Shown here piece after piece: positions 1 through 11,522 of a stretch of DNA of 64,000 nucleotides; position 1 is the first letter of the stretch; each line of letters begins with the position of its first letter. The notes under the pieces were generated by a model, which worked only from the letters and a program-made list of their open reading frames with translations, had not been told where the DNA came from and ran no database searches. Made by a program: the position numbers and the translations under genes. Origin of the DNA: Aquarana catesbeiana (Eukaryota > Chordata > Amphibia > Anura > Ranidae); the NCBI RefSeq assembly GCF_042186555.1, contig NC_133328.1:331508539-331572538 (forward strand), given 5' to 3'.

Positions 1-2
1 GA

Positions 3-2571
3 GAGGGACCAGTCACCAACAGACAATCCCCCAACTACCGCAGGGAAGAACCAAGCAATAGGAAAAGGGAGGATACCCCCAGATTCACCCCCAGGTCATC
101 AGGGAAGAACAAGGGAAATTCGCAAAAGCCAGAGACAGGTGAGGAAGAAAACACACAGGACATAGGTATGCAGAAATCAACAGAGGACTCCCCCACAGAC
201 ATGAAGGTAGTTAACCTGACCAACTTCCCCCTGAACCAACATCATCTTTCCCTACTTAGCAAGGGTCTCTCCTTCTCCCCCAAATCAGGGATGAATGAGT
301 TTGAAGTGTACAAGGACATCTCCCTCTATCTAAGAAAAGTCCTCTTTAGATACTGGCATCTATATAAACACACTGAGACTAAACAGGACTCCCAGAATAA
401 AGAGGAAAGGGAGGCCTTGGATGCACTTGTTTTACTTCTATTAGAAAATGAGGACTCTGATTCTGACTCTGAGATACCCCCAATGCAGGTTGCCCTTGCC
501 CGCCCCGCCAACCTATCCATCAAATCGGACAAAATGCCCCCCTTGTCCAAACACAAAGCCATCGAATTTTTCCTGGCACAGGTTAAAAGAGACCTATCTA
601 AAGGTCAATTGGAAATACAAGGGTATAGATAACCTCACCAGAGATGAGAGAAAGGCCCTAAAAGAACTAGAGGAGACCCCCGGTATTGTAATTAAGGGCA
701 GTGACAAAGGGGGTAACCTGGTCCTCCTCACCGAGGATCAATATGAAAATGAAGTACTTAGACTCCTAAGTGATAAACTTACTTATCACAAACTTGATAT
801 AAATCCCTTCCCCGCCATTATCAATGAACTGAACTACCAGCTGAGTTTAGCTATGGAGGAAAAATTAATTAACAAAAAGGAGTTCAATTTTCTTAAGGTG
901 TCTCAGTTCAACACACCCACCTTTTACATTATACCGAAGCTCCATAAATCCCTAACCAATCCCCCCGGTAGGCCCATCGTGTCGGCAGTGAATGGTCCCC
1001 TTGAAAAAACGGGTAAATTCATTGATGCACTAATCAAGGAATTGGTATTTGACCTGCCCTCATATGTACAGGACACTGGGCATGTATTATCCCATCTAGA
1101 GAACGTGGTCCTACCGGAGGGATCTATGTTGGTTGGGATTGATGTTGAATCCTTATACACATCAATTCCCCATACCTGGGGATTGAAAGCAACTCATTTC
1201 TTTCTTGAAAAGAAATTTCCAGATCTGGGACATCAAAATGAGTTTATTTGTGATATGCTCAAATTTCTATTGGAGCATAATTGCTTCCAGTTCATGGGGT
1301 CTTATTATCGACAAATCAGGGGCACCTCGATGGGGGCACCATGGGCTCCATCTTATGCATGCCTCCACCTTGGCATGTGGGAGGAGGAGTGTGTCTACCA
1401 TTCGTCGATGTACCTCAGCCATAGTCGCCTCTGGCTGAGGTACATCGATGATGTATTTATGGTCTGGGCGGGTACAGAACAGGAACTGGTGTTGTTCATG
1501 GATGAACTCAACACCAACGACAGAAATATTAGGCTTACCTACACAGCCCATCAACACACCCTCTCCTTTTTGGACCTCACCCTTACCGCCAACGATGGGA
1601 GGATCAGTACCAAAACGTACAGAAAACCCACAGCAGCGAATACGCTCCTCCAGGCAACAAGTGATCATCCTAGATCGCTGATCAGGGGTATACCTGTGGG
1701 CCAGTTCCTCCGTATTCGCAGAAACTGCTCCACACAACAAGATTTTGACATTGAAGCTAGGGACCTATATGGTAGATTCCGAGACAGGGGTTATTCCCAT
1801 GGGGCTATCAGAACAGCCAAGAAAAGAGCTGCTCAGACTGATCGACAACAACTCCTTATTAGAAAAAAACCTAAGGCATTTAATGATAACTATGGGCCCC
1901 CCAGGATCATTACCAAGTACGGTTCCCAATGGAAACAAATTCGGACCATACTTGGTAACCACTGGCACATCCTCTCAGACTCCCCTGTATTGGGTGAAAT
2001 AGTAGGTGAACGCCCTCTCCTCACCGCCCGACGTTCTCGGAATCTCAGGGACCACCTGATTCATTCCGAATATTTCAGGTCACACAGTCAAAATTGGCTT
2101 ACACAACTTCCACCTTTAAAAGGTATGTTCAAATGCGGTAGATGCAGTATATGCAAGTATGTGGAGCGCACTGACGTGTTCACTGGTTCTGATGGTGAGA
2201 AACAGTTTAGAATTCACAACTTTATCAACTGTAATACCACACGAGTGGTCTACATGATCACATGCCCATGTGGCAAAAAATATGTGGGGAAAACAAAAAG
2301 GAAACTCAGGATCAGGATCAGTGAACACGTGCAGAGCATCCTCAGTAAGGATGATGAGCGTCCCATCCCCCTACATTTCCTTGATCATCATGGTGGGGAT
2401 CCCACGGGACTTACTGTCAAGGGTATCTACAAATTAAACCTCCCCCTTAGAAGGGGTGACTTCGACAGGATTCTCTGCCAGAAAGAAAAAATGTGGATAT
2501 ATACCCTTGACAGTATGTCCCCACATGGGTTAAACAATGAATGTAATTTATCAGTATTCCTTACATCATAG
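3..2571 (+). pseudogene. PLE-1 polyprotein (N-terminal domain, RT, GIY-YIG), one frameshift
   Basis: The frame is open from base 3 to 632 with no start codon needed, so the true start lies before the window. It then shifts by one base near 626-632 and stays open to 2571. The N-terminal part shows the family segment FEVYKDISLYLRKVLFRYWH. RT motifs follow: KGSDKGGNLVLL, TPTFYIIPKLHK, GTSMGAPWAPSYA and the catalytic YIDDVFMVW near 1441-1467. A Cys cluster CGRCSICKY (about 2134-2160) precedes the GIY-YIG domain, VVYMITCPCGKKYVGKTKRK at about 2248-2307. All expected catalytic motifs are present, so the single frameshift is the only visible lesion. It could be a real mutation, an assembly error, or less likely programmed frameshifting. 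Confidence 0.88.
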
Positions 2572-2668
2572 CCATCGGAGGAAAATTCTCATGCCTCTCC
2601 GTCATTGCCCTATTTATTTTAATATTCGGATAATCATATCTTCTTCCTTCCCTTCTTTCCCCCCTCTT

Positions 2669-2688
2669 CCCCCCCCCCCCCCCCCCCC
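2669..2688. repeat. C homopolymer (20 C)
   Basis: An uninterrupted run of cytosines lies in the PLE-1 3' tail. Its length may be unstable or wrong in the assembly. Confidence 0.95.
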
Positions 2689-2877
2689 TCTCCACTTAAA
2701 CATATTTGGTGGTGTTGCTGCACCCACAGACGGGCCCATTCCATTATTATTATTTGTTGTTGTCTTTTGATTTGAATGGCTGTCTATCTGTTGTGCAGTT
2801 GCCTAGACAACGGCTAGTTGACGTACTTACGTCTTCAACTGATATTGTTATTTAAGCCGCCTACTGCAATTACTGCG

Positions 2878-2920
2878 CATGCTCTGAAGAAATCCTTTAC
2901 GGATGAAACGCGTCAGCATG
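2878..2920 (+). ncRNA. Hammerhead-ribozyme-like motif of PLE-1
   Basis: Stem I is CATGCT (2878-2883) with AGCATG (2915-2920), 6 perfect pairs. The core CUGAAGA (2884-2890) fits CUGANGA. Stem II is AUCC (2892-2895) with GGAU (2901-2904), with one bulged A before it. GAAA follows (2905-2908), then a 2-bp stem III (A2908-U2913, C2909-G2912) and GUC (2912-2914) at the cleavage position. Hammerhead ribozymes are known from Penelope-like elements. The bulged A at the base of stem II is not canonical, so activity is uncertain. Confidence 0.65.
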
Positions 2921-3797
2921 ACGCCATCACGTTCGATGTAGCACCCGTACAGATCCACCCACCAGCCCCGGGGATCTGATTCGCTACTGCTGAAGCCGCT
3001 TAAGCCCTGCTGAAAGTCCGCCGATAGCCCCACAGCACGGAATCCGGAAGTAACTGTGGCTTCATTCCGCAAGCAGGCGGTACGCCACTACGTTCCTCCA
3101 CTTCCATTTACCAGGCGGGCATTTATTCACACGGACTTATCAGCCACCTTACTTTGACCAGAGGATGATTTAGCTTGAGGAGGATTGGACTGTCCAACTT
3201 ACCTGCTGTACCCGGATGCCTATGGTCTGGTGAGATCGCATCACTCCACACGCTGTTGTCGTTTATTTAAAGTTACACAGGCACACCATCCTCCCCTGCA
3301 CCTCTGCCCAGCACTGACACAGCCGCTCATGCATGCCACTTGCTGCGGCTGATATCCACTTGTCAGTGCTACTACCAGCAACCCTCATAGTTTGCACACT
3401 TACCTGTAGTCAAACCCAGGCCTGCCATCGGCAGTGTACATTGCGGACTCCCCTTCATCCAAGGCTGCATACCGTCACCCATTGGCTTCTCATTTTTCAG
3501 CTAGATATACTATACATGAGACTTTTTAAGTCCAGCTGGCCAATTAGGTGTGTCTGTATGTGTTGTGGTGGCCATCTGTATGTTGTTCTTTGTTTTTTAG
3601 ACAACGTTGTCTATTTTAATTGGTAGTGGTGGTTACTGGTTCATTTATTGTCAAACTTTGTTGACACTATCTGGTGTATATGTGGTATCATTTTTTCTAT
3701 ATTAAACATTTATATTTTTGCTAAACATGCCGGTTCCTCATTGAAGAATTCTTTTTGCCTTCTACCCCTGTTTTGTGTTAGACTCAAATATAGATCT

Positions 3798-4935
3798 TTT
3801 GTCAAAACAAAATGGTGTTTTATTGGAAGAGTAAGTTGCATACAGTGCTTATTCAGACAGCGGTACATTAACATTTTGATCAATATACACTTAATGTCGA
3901 TATACAAAGAGGAGTAACAAGTGAGATATAGGAGCACAATATGTAGTATTTAGTGAAACGTGTTGTGCAGCAGATCTACATTGCATAGTCGCTATCCATT
4001 ATGGTTAGTGGTGTTCGTCAATTGCATATTTTGAGTGTTTCATTCAGATATTGCATTGCAGGTAGAGGCATTACCTATCCAGGTGTCCCAGATTTTGCCA
4101 TATTTTGCAGGGCAACCCCTATGGACGTATATTTCCTTCTTGTACGGTAAGACATTATTTATAGCCGAGATCCACTCTTGAAGTGTCGGAGATATGGGTT
4201 GTAACCACTTCCTGGCTATCAATAGTCTGGCCATGAAGAGTGTTTCTTGGAGAAAGATCTTATGGAACTTATCTGAGTCAGGATCTGGGAATATTCCCAG
4301 CAGACATTGTTTGGGGCATAATGTGAGAGGGGAGCCCATTTCATCGTGGATGAATTTCACTATTTGGGACCAATAATCCTGTATTGCTGGGCATGACCAG
4401 AGAAGATGAAAAAACGTACTGGAGGGGCTGTCACACCTAGGGCATTGCGGGTTCTGGTTGGGTTTATACTTAGCTAGACGGAGGGGAGTCATGTATGTCC
4501 TGTGCATAATATAAAGTTGTGTAAGGCGGTCTGATAACTTTGTGGAGACTTTTTTGCAAGTATCCAGGGCATCTTCCCATTCATCATCCTCCAACCCGCC
4601 TACATCTTCAGACCAGGGAGTTTTTAGCCTATACGCAATGTGCACCGCTGTGGGTCATAGCAGATAGTTATAAAATCCTGAGATCAATTTACAGTGATCT
4701 GTGTCTAGCATAATATAGAGTACGTCTAGCTGTTCTAGTTCCGGGGGGTTATCACTAAATTGTGCTCTTAGGGCGTGTCGGAGTTGCAGGTAACGGAAAT
4801 GCATATTGTTAGGGAGTTTGAATTCCTCCTTAAGTTGTTGGAATGATTTCAGTACCTTATCAGCATAAACATCTGACAAAAACCCCAGTCCATGGTCCAA
4901 CCACAGTTCGTGACCTGGCACTTCCATGGGAATCT
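3798..4935 (-). mobile_element. 5'-truncated L1 (Tx1/L1-like) LINE, copy 1
   Basis: Minus-strand remnant with the C-terminal end of ORF2 and a 3' UTR. Its 3' end (left) starts with a TTTTGTCAAAA-like sequence, resembling the 3' end of the second L1 at 54433. No poly(A) tail is seen. The 5' boundary near 4930 is where LINE-like protein sequence stops. Confidence 0.7.
4040..4927 (-). pseudogene. L1 ORF2 C-terminal fragment, one in-frame stop
   Basis: A single frame of about 295 codons interrupted by one stop at 4655-4657. It carries the L1 ORF2 C-terminal segment after the RT: KSFQQLKEEFKLP and FRYLQLRHALRAQF, then the Cys-rich part with PQCPRCDSPSSTFFHLLWSC, and tryptophan-rich end segments (ARKWLQP, WDTWIG). 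The endonuclease and RT are missing, as expected for a 5'-truncated insertion. It cannot be functional. Confidence 0.8.
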
Positions 4936-5037
4936 TTTTGGAAGTTGTTGAAACAGCAAAAGGCTGCAGGTGAACAGCTGATCCACTGCGGAAAAGAGAG
5001 GTCCTTAAGGAGTGAGAGTAAAAGATCTATATTTGAG

Positions 5038-5414
5038 ATAGCAGCTGGAGGTATGCACAATTTAGCAGTGTCTAAAGAGAAGCATGTGGTGATTGATAAT
5101 TATGGACATTCCTAGCAATCAAGAATTTCTTCTATATGTGTTTACAATAAGGACTTTATGCCGTAGCAAATTGTGATGATTTTCCTGCTTTATTTGTATA
5201 TATATAATTTTTACAAAGGTTTTGATATTGAGAGTTATCACATCAGTAGCACTGCACTATATGCACATATATATCAATTTCTGTGAAATGAACTCACTGA
5301 GAGTGTACAGCAGCTGCGATAGTTTTGATATTTTTGATTATATGCACAGTATTTGGTATTTATAGCTTAGCACTTAGAATTTTAGTTATAATTAGGGGTG
5401 GCGCTGATTGTTAT
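5038..5414. other. AT-rich sequence, no gene seen
   Basis: Between the L1 and the Tc1 transposon. It contains short TA runs and phrases such as GCACTGCACTATATGCACA that resemble frog PLE tails, but I cannot assign a family or an end. Confidence 0.3.
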
Positions 5415-6198
5415 ATACATGCAATACACCAGACAGGTCAGAGATAAAGTTGTGGAGAAGTTTGAAGTTGGGTTAGGATTTGCAAAAATATCCCAAGCTT
5501 TGAACATCTCACGGAGCACTGTTCAATCCATTATCTGAAAATGGAAGTATGGCACAACTGCAAACCTACCAATACATAGCCGTCCACCTAAACTGCCAGG
5601 CCAGGCAAGGAAAGCATTCATCAGAGAAGCAGTCAAGAGGACTATGGTAACTCTGGAGGAGCTGCAGAGATCCACAGCTCAGGTGGGAGAATCTGTCCAC
5701 AGGACAACTATTCGTAGTGCACACCACAAATCTGGCCTTTATGGAAGAGTGGCAAGAAGAAAACCATTGTTTTAAGAAAGCCATAAGAAGTCTTGTTTGC
5801 AGTTTTTGAGAAGCCATGTGGGGGACACAGCAAAAATGTGGAAGAAGGTGCTCTGATCAGATGAGACCAAAATTGAACTTTTTGGCCTAAAAGCAAAACG
5901 CTATATGTGGTGGAAAACTAACATTGCACATCACCGTGAACTTCCCATCCCCACCGTGAAACATGGCAGTGGCAGCATCATTTTGTGGGGATGCTTTTCT
6001 TCACTGGGGACAGGGAAGCTGGTCAGAGTAGATGGGAAGATGGATGGAGCCAAATACAGGGCAATTTTTGAAGAAAACCTGTTAGAGTTTGCAAAAGACC
6101 TGAGACTGGGGCAGAGGTTCACCTTCCAACAGGACAACAACCCTAAACATACAACCAGAGCTACAATGTCATGGTTTAGGTCAAAGCATATTCATTCA
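5415..6198 (+). pseudogene. Tc1 transposase, N-terminal two thirds
   Basis: In several frames this reads the helix-turn-helix start (QVRDKVVEKF, FAKISQALNISRSTVQSII), then the catalytic-domain start SDETKIELFG (first Asp, near 5857), the glycine-rich stretch HGSGSIILWGCFSS and the second catalytic Asp in QQDNNPKHTTRA (about 6127-6162). Stops and frameshifts interrupt it, for example TGA inside the HTH near 5536. The frame breaks off at a LINE insertion just after KHIH. Confidence 0.82.
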
Positions 6199-8876
6199 CC
6201 AATGCCAGGAGCCTGGTGGAAAAGATGGGTGAACTATAGATACTGTTGTACGGGGAGAATTTGGATTTTGTGGGAAATTCAGAGTCCTGGTTCAACAGCT
6301 CTCATGATTTGCTGGCAACCATTCAAGGGTATACCCTTTATCGCAGGGATAGAGAGGGTAAAAAAGGGGGAGGGGTATGCCTGTATATCAAGAATAATGT
6401 ACAAGTGAATGTGAGAGGTGGCATCACTAAGGGAGCTAGGGAGGAGGTGGAATCCTTATGGGTAGAGCTCCAAAGGGATGAAGCTAAGGGGAAAATAATA
6501 ATGGGAGTATGCTACAGGCCCCCTAACCTGAGGGAGGAGGGGGAGATAGATCTCCAATCACAATTTGGATTAGCAGCAAGGATGGGAAGTGTTATCATAA
6601 TGGAGGATTTTAATTATCCAGACATAGACTGGGCGGAGGGAACCATGCATTCGTCTAAGGCTCGCCAGTTCCTAAATGTCTTGCAGGACAATTTCGTGGT
6701 TCAGATGGTAGATGCACCAAGTAGAAATAAAGTGTTACTGGATCTACTGATTACCAACAATACAGACCTGATCACAGATGTGGAAATACGGAGCAATTTA
6801 GGAAACAGCGATCACAGGTCAATTGGCTTCAGTATAAATCACACAAATGGGAAACATAAGGGGAATACAAAGACACTGAATTTCAAAAGAGCCAACTTCT
6901 CTAAACTACAAACCTTTCTAGAAGGCATAAATTGGGATAAAATCTTAGGAACAAAGAACACGGAGGAGAGATGGGTTCACTTTAAGAGCATATTAAATAA
7001 GGGCATTATCCAATGAATCCCATTGGTTAACAAATTTAAAAGAGTGAACAAAAGTCCTGGATGGCTTAACTCCAATGTAAAAATGCATAAAAAAGCAAAA
7101 GAGAAGGCCTTCAAAAATACAGGGTTGAGGGATCATCATCAGCATTCAGACTTTATAAAGAATGCAACAAGAAATGTAAGGGTGCAATTAGGGTGGCAAA
7201 GATAGAACACGAGTATGTAAACAGTAAAAAAGGGAGGACAGACCATATTAGCCCCATAAAGAATGACGAAGGTCATCTGGTTGCAAAGGAGGGGGAGATG
7301 GCAAAGGTATTGCATTTATTCTTCTCCTTAGTCTTCACAAGGGAATCGGGGGAGCTTCAGTAACCAAACCTGCAGTGTTTATCTTCATGACACATCACAG
7401 GAAGCACCTCCATGGTTAACAGATGACAGAACTAAAATTAGACTTGGGAAACTTAACATTAATAAATCACAAGGACCAGATGGCTTGCACCCGAGGGTAC
7501 TTAGGGAACTCAGTCAAGTAATTGCCAGACCATTGTTCCTAATTTTTACTGACAGTCTACTGATTGGAATGGTACCAGCTGATTGGAGAAAAGCCAATGT
7601 AGCACCAAAATACATCCCTGGGAATTACAGACCAGTTAGCCTAACATCAATAGTTTGCACGCTCTTGAAGGGGATGATAACGGACTATATACATGATTTT
7701 TGTAATGAGAACGGTAACATTAGCAGTAATCAGCATGGGTTCATGAAGAATCGTTCTTGCCAAACCAATCTATTGACCTTCTATGAGGAGATGAGTTGCC
7801 ATCTAGATAAGGGAAGGCCCATAGATGTGGTGTATCTGGATTTTGAACAAGCATTTGACACAGTTCCCCATAAACATTTACTGTACAAAATAAGGTCTGT
7901 TGGCATGAACAATAGAGTGAGTACATGGGTTGGAAATTGGCTACAAGGGTGAGTTCAGAGGGTGGTGATAAATGGGGAGTACTCTGAATGGTCAGGGGTG
8001 GGTAGTGGGGTCCCCCAGGGTTCTGTGCTGGGACCTTGAGGATGGGGTAAACAGTTCAATCTCTGTATTTTCTGGATGATACTAAGCTAAGCAGGGCAAT
8101 AACTTCTCTGCAGGATGTAGAAACCTTGCAAAAAAATCTGAACAAATTAATGGGGTGGGCAACTACATGACAAATGAGATTTAATGTAAAAAAATGTAAA
8201 ATAATGCTTTTGGGTGGTAAAAATATGAATGCAATCTATACATTGGGGGAGAACCTCTGGGGGAATCTAGAAAAAAGAAGACCTGGGGGTTCTAGTAGAT
8301 GATAGGCTCAGCAATGGCATGCAATGCCAAGCTGCTGCTAACAAAGCAAACAGAATATTGGCATGCATTAAAAAGGGATCAACTCCAGGGATAAAGTGAT
8401 AATTCTCCCACTCTACAAGACTCTGGTCCAGCTACACCTAGAGTATGCTGTCCAATTCTGGGCACCAGTCCTCAGGAAGGATGTACTGGAAATGGAGCGA
8501 GTATAAAATAGGGCAACAAAGCTAATAAAGGGTCTGGAGGATGTTAGTTATGAGGAAAGGTTGCGAGCTCTGAACTTATTCTCTCTGGAGAAGAGACGCT
8601 TGAGAGGGGATATGATTTCAATTTACAAATATTGTACTGGTGACCCCACAATAGGGATAAAACTTTTTTGCGAAAGGGAGTTTAACAAGACACGTGGCCA
8701 CTCATTAAAATTAGAAGTAAAGAGGTTTAACCTTAAACTACGTAGAGGGTTCTTTACTGTAAGAGCGGCATGGATGTGGAATTCCCTTCCACAGACGGTG
8801 GTATCAGCGGTGGTATCAGGTTGGACTTGATGGACTTGTGTCTTTTATTTAACCTCACCTACTATGTAACTATGTA
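6199..8876 (+). pseudogene. CR1-like LINE (endonuclease + RT), degraded
   Basis: An insertion inside the Tc1 transposase. The endonuclease reads at 6246-7016: GGGVCLYIKNNVQV, MGVCYRPP, EDFNYPDIDW (normally GDFN) and GNSDHRSIGF. RT follows at about 7450-8100: GPDGLHPRVLREL, NYRPVSLTSIVC, QHGFMKNRSC, VYLDFEQAFDTVPH, SGVPQGSVLGP. A deletion follows the last motif, near 8036, and the catalytic FADD box survives only as FLDD. The 3' domain is at 8561-8830 (RGDMISIYKYC, WNSLPQTVV). The tail ends ACTATGTAACTATGTA, as CR1-family 3' ends do. Many stops; inactive. Confidence 0.85.
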
Positions 8877-9037
8877 TTAGAATGGCCCAGTCCAGACCTA
8901 AATCCAATTGGGAATCTGTGGAAAGACTTGAAAACTGCTTTTTACAGATGCTCTCCATCCAATCTTACAGAGCTTGAGCTATTTTGCAAAGAAGAATGGG
9001 AAAAAATTCATTCTCTAGATGTGCAAAGCTGGTAGAG
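8877..9037 (+). pseudogene. Tc1 transposase, C-terminal part
   Basis: Resumes the transposase exactly where the LINE entered: LEWPSPDLNPI.NLW. The third catalytic residue of the DD34E triad is changed, because the usual NPIENLW reads NPIGNLW (Glu to Gly). The frame ends HSLDVQSW and stop. Confidence 0.8.
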
Positions 9038-9318
9038 ACCCCAAAAAGACACAAGTCCCCAAAAAGACTTGCAGATGTAATTGCAAGTAAATTTACAAAG
9101 TATTGACTCAGGGGGGCTGAATACAAATGCACACCACACTTTACATATTTATTTGTAAAAAAAATTGAAAATCATTTTCCTTCCACTTCACAATTATGTG
9201 CCACTTTGTGTTTGTCTATCTCACACAAAATTGCAATAAAATACACTTACGGATTTGGTTGTAACATGAAAAATGTGCAAAATTTCAAGGGGTATGAATA
9301 CTTTTTCAAGGCACTGTA

Positions 9319-10227
9319 GTTGAAGTTTCACTTTTTAATGAATATGGCCTCTAAGAATCAAAGATAAGTAAAATAATTATTTAATTCTGTATAACCTCAA
9401 ATGACTTTATCAAATTACTAAAACATGACAAACCATATTTTCTTTAAAGTTTTGCTCATTTGTAATGAATATGTAGAAGTTCATCAGGATAAAACTAAAG
9501 CAAATTCAAATTAATGCACTGAATATATGTATGTAGATATGTAACTGTCTCTTAAAATCAGCAACATAAGTCTATTTTCAAGTGTTGTAATTTTCCTGAT
9601 AAATATATCAGTCAAATAATAAGTATGCTAGACCCTTCACCATAGAATAAATAATGAGAACATTGTGCACATTCCAGCAGTAAATAACCTCAACTGAGGT
9701 ACTATTACCATTTTATAATCAAACAAAAGCTGACAAATAAAATATATATTTGATGTCTGATGTGATGAACATTGCATACACTAGAATACTAAGTATTGAT
9801 ATTCATTTTGTAAATGAAACATGTAAGACATATCTCATTATGTAAACCACCAAAATGATAGATTCATAAATGTGCATCATCTAGAAGTGCTCAACTTTCC
9901 TAAGCAAGCAAATTCAGCTGAGAACAAAGTAAAGATTAGAAGACATTGGGGACTGGCCCAAGGAAATATATGTAAGGTAAGAAATTCACATACTCTTATG
10001 TAAAAATGTGTAAATGCCAGGATAGACAATGGGTTATTTTAAAAAAAAAACTCTTAGGTAAGGCATTCACATAGAGACATGTCTTGGTCTATTCCATCTC
10101 AAAGTAAAATTTAAAACATTGTCAATATACAAAACAAACAGATGCCTTTTTATAACTTGCATATTTATAAAGCAGTGGATATGACTTCACTAAAGATGCA
10201 TTCATAACTGTAATTTACAACACAAAT
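9319..10227. other. AT-rich intronic sequence, nothing recognised
   Basis: No open frame with family features, no tandem array and no inverted ends were seen. Confidence 0.5.
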
Positions 10228-10796
10228 TTTACCCCCTTCGTGACCAGACCATTTTTTGCTATTCAGCCCTGTGCTATTTTAACTGGTAATTGCACGGTCT
10301 CGCAAGGCTGTATCCAAACAAAATGTATATAATTTTTTTCACACAAATAGAGCTTACTGGCTTATTGCCACTGATTACACCAGTGACACTAATACAGTGA
10401 TCAGTGCTAATAATATGCACTGTTACTGTACTAATTACATTGCCAGGAAAGGGTTGACATCTAGGGCCATCAATGGGTTAAATATGTGCCTAACTATGTG
10501 CAATGTGCAAAGTGTGGTGCTTCTACTAGTTAATCTCTTTGCAGGGATGAGAAACACAGAGATCGTTCCCTGTGTGTGTGAATGTCAACACAGAGCTCTT
10601 GGCTGTGAATGTACACAGCCGATCAGCACGTCCCAGGGAGAATCATTGGTCGGGACTTGCTGACAGTGGAAGTTGGCCAAGAAGCATACATGCACGTGCC
10701 CTAAACTCAGGAAGTAGGCAGTGACAGAGGGATACATCACTTTGCTTACAGGGCCATTCACCCATAGTACAATGCAAGGGGGGTCTCTAAGTGGTT
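10228..10796. mobile_element. TTAA-type MITE, variant copy
   Basis: Begins TACCCCCTTCGTGACCAGACC and ends CTAAGTGGTTAAAG. Both resemble the ends of the better-preserved MITE at 11785. Non-coding. Family (piggyBac or Kolobok, both of which use TTAA) is not determined. Confidence 0.6.
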
Positions 10797-11245
10797 AAAG
10801 CAGAGGTTCAGTCTGTAAAAAAATATATATAATCCTATAGCAGCTGCCTTTTAATAAATGAATACTTATCTGTACAAGGATCCAGCGCTGTCCTCACCCG
10901 GAATAGTTCTTCACTAGCCTCCGGGTTTCTGGCACTGTCATCCTAACTGTGGGTAGCCAGCTGTGCGGCTTTCAGCTTCACAGCCGGCTGCCCACTGCAT
11001 ATACGCAAGCCATGCTGCACTTTGTGAATGGTCATGCAGTCTTCTGAGACCTGTGACATGTCCCAAAAGAATGCAAAGAGGGAAGGGAGAAAGAGAACTT
11101 CCGCTTGGATCACTTAGGCAATCTGAGCAGAAGTGGGAGTGGGTACTTGTCAAAACTAGGTACATCGTTCTGCCCCCGCTCCAAAATGACATATCAAAGC
11201 AGAGAAGTGGGGTATGTTTGGATCGAGCTCCACTTTAAGCTTTGA
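10797..11245. mobile_element. Possible MITE with short imperfect inverted ends
   Basis: Starts AAAGCAGAGGTTCAG and ends GAGCTCCACTTTAAGC, giving loosely complementary ends, and internal phrases (GACCTGTGACATGTCCCA) familiar from ranid repeats. Low certainty. 11246-11522 holds nothing recognisable. Confidence 0.35.
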
Positions 11246-11522
11246 CAAAAACCCCCAAAGCTGATTTTAGTAAATCAACATGTAAATGTCACATTCTATG
11301 CTTTACAAACATGTTATAGATCATTTACACCATGCTTAGGTAAATGTAAACTCACTTACATTTTACAGGTCACATTTTAGCACTGGGAATGATGAAATAG
11401 GTTCTACAATTTACTCCCAAGCTCTTTCAGTGAATCCCTATAGGACACCTTATCACTTTCCTTGAAACTACCTCTTTTTAAAACAAGGGTAATGCACAAC
11501 ATAAATAAGGCCTGCTTAATAC

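Larger units (their letters stand above)
1..3797 (+). mobile_element. Penelope-like element PLE-1, 5' end cut by the window edge
   Basis: The unit holds a reverse transcriptase plus GIY-YIG endonuclease reading frame, a hammerhead-like fold about 310 bp after the stop, and a non-coding tail. The tail is assigned up to the 3' end of the next element (an L1 on the other strand), so its true end is uncertain. Penelope-like elements are retroelements whose single protein combines RT with a GIY-YIG nuclease. This copy is the best preserved of the three PLE families in the window. Confidence 0.85.
5415..9318 (+). mobile_element. Tc1-like DNA transposon, split by a LINE, left end missing
   Basis: The right terminal inverted repeat ends at 9318 with AAGGCACTGTA and is preceded by GGGGTATGAATACTTTTTCA, a typical Tc1/mariner end. 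No matching left repeat is visible before 5415. Transposase remnants occupy 5415-6198 and 8877-9037, and the piece between is a CR1-like LINE. Tc1 elements move by a DD34E transposase and insert at TA. Confidence 0.85.

Noticed and set aside
2537..2770. Open frame across a poly-C tract
   Set aside because: A proline run from the homopolymer in the PLE-1 tail, not a gene.
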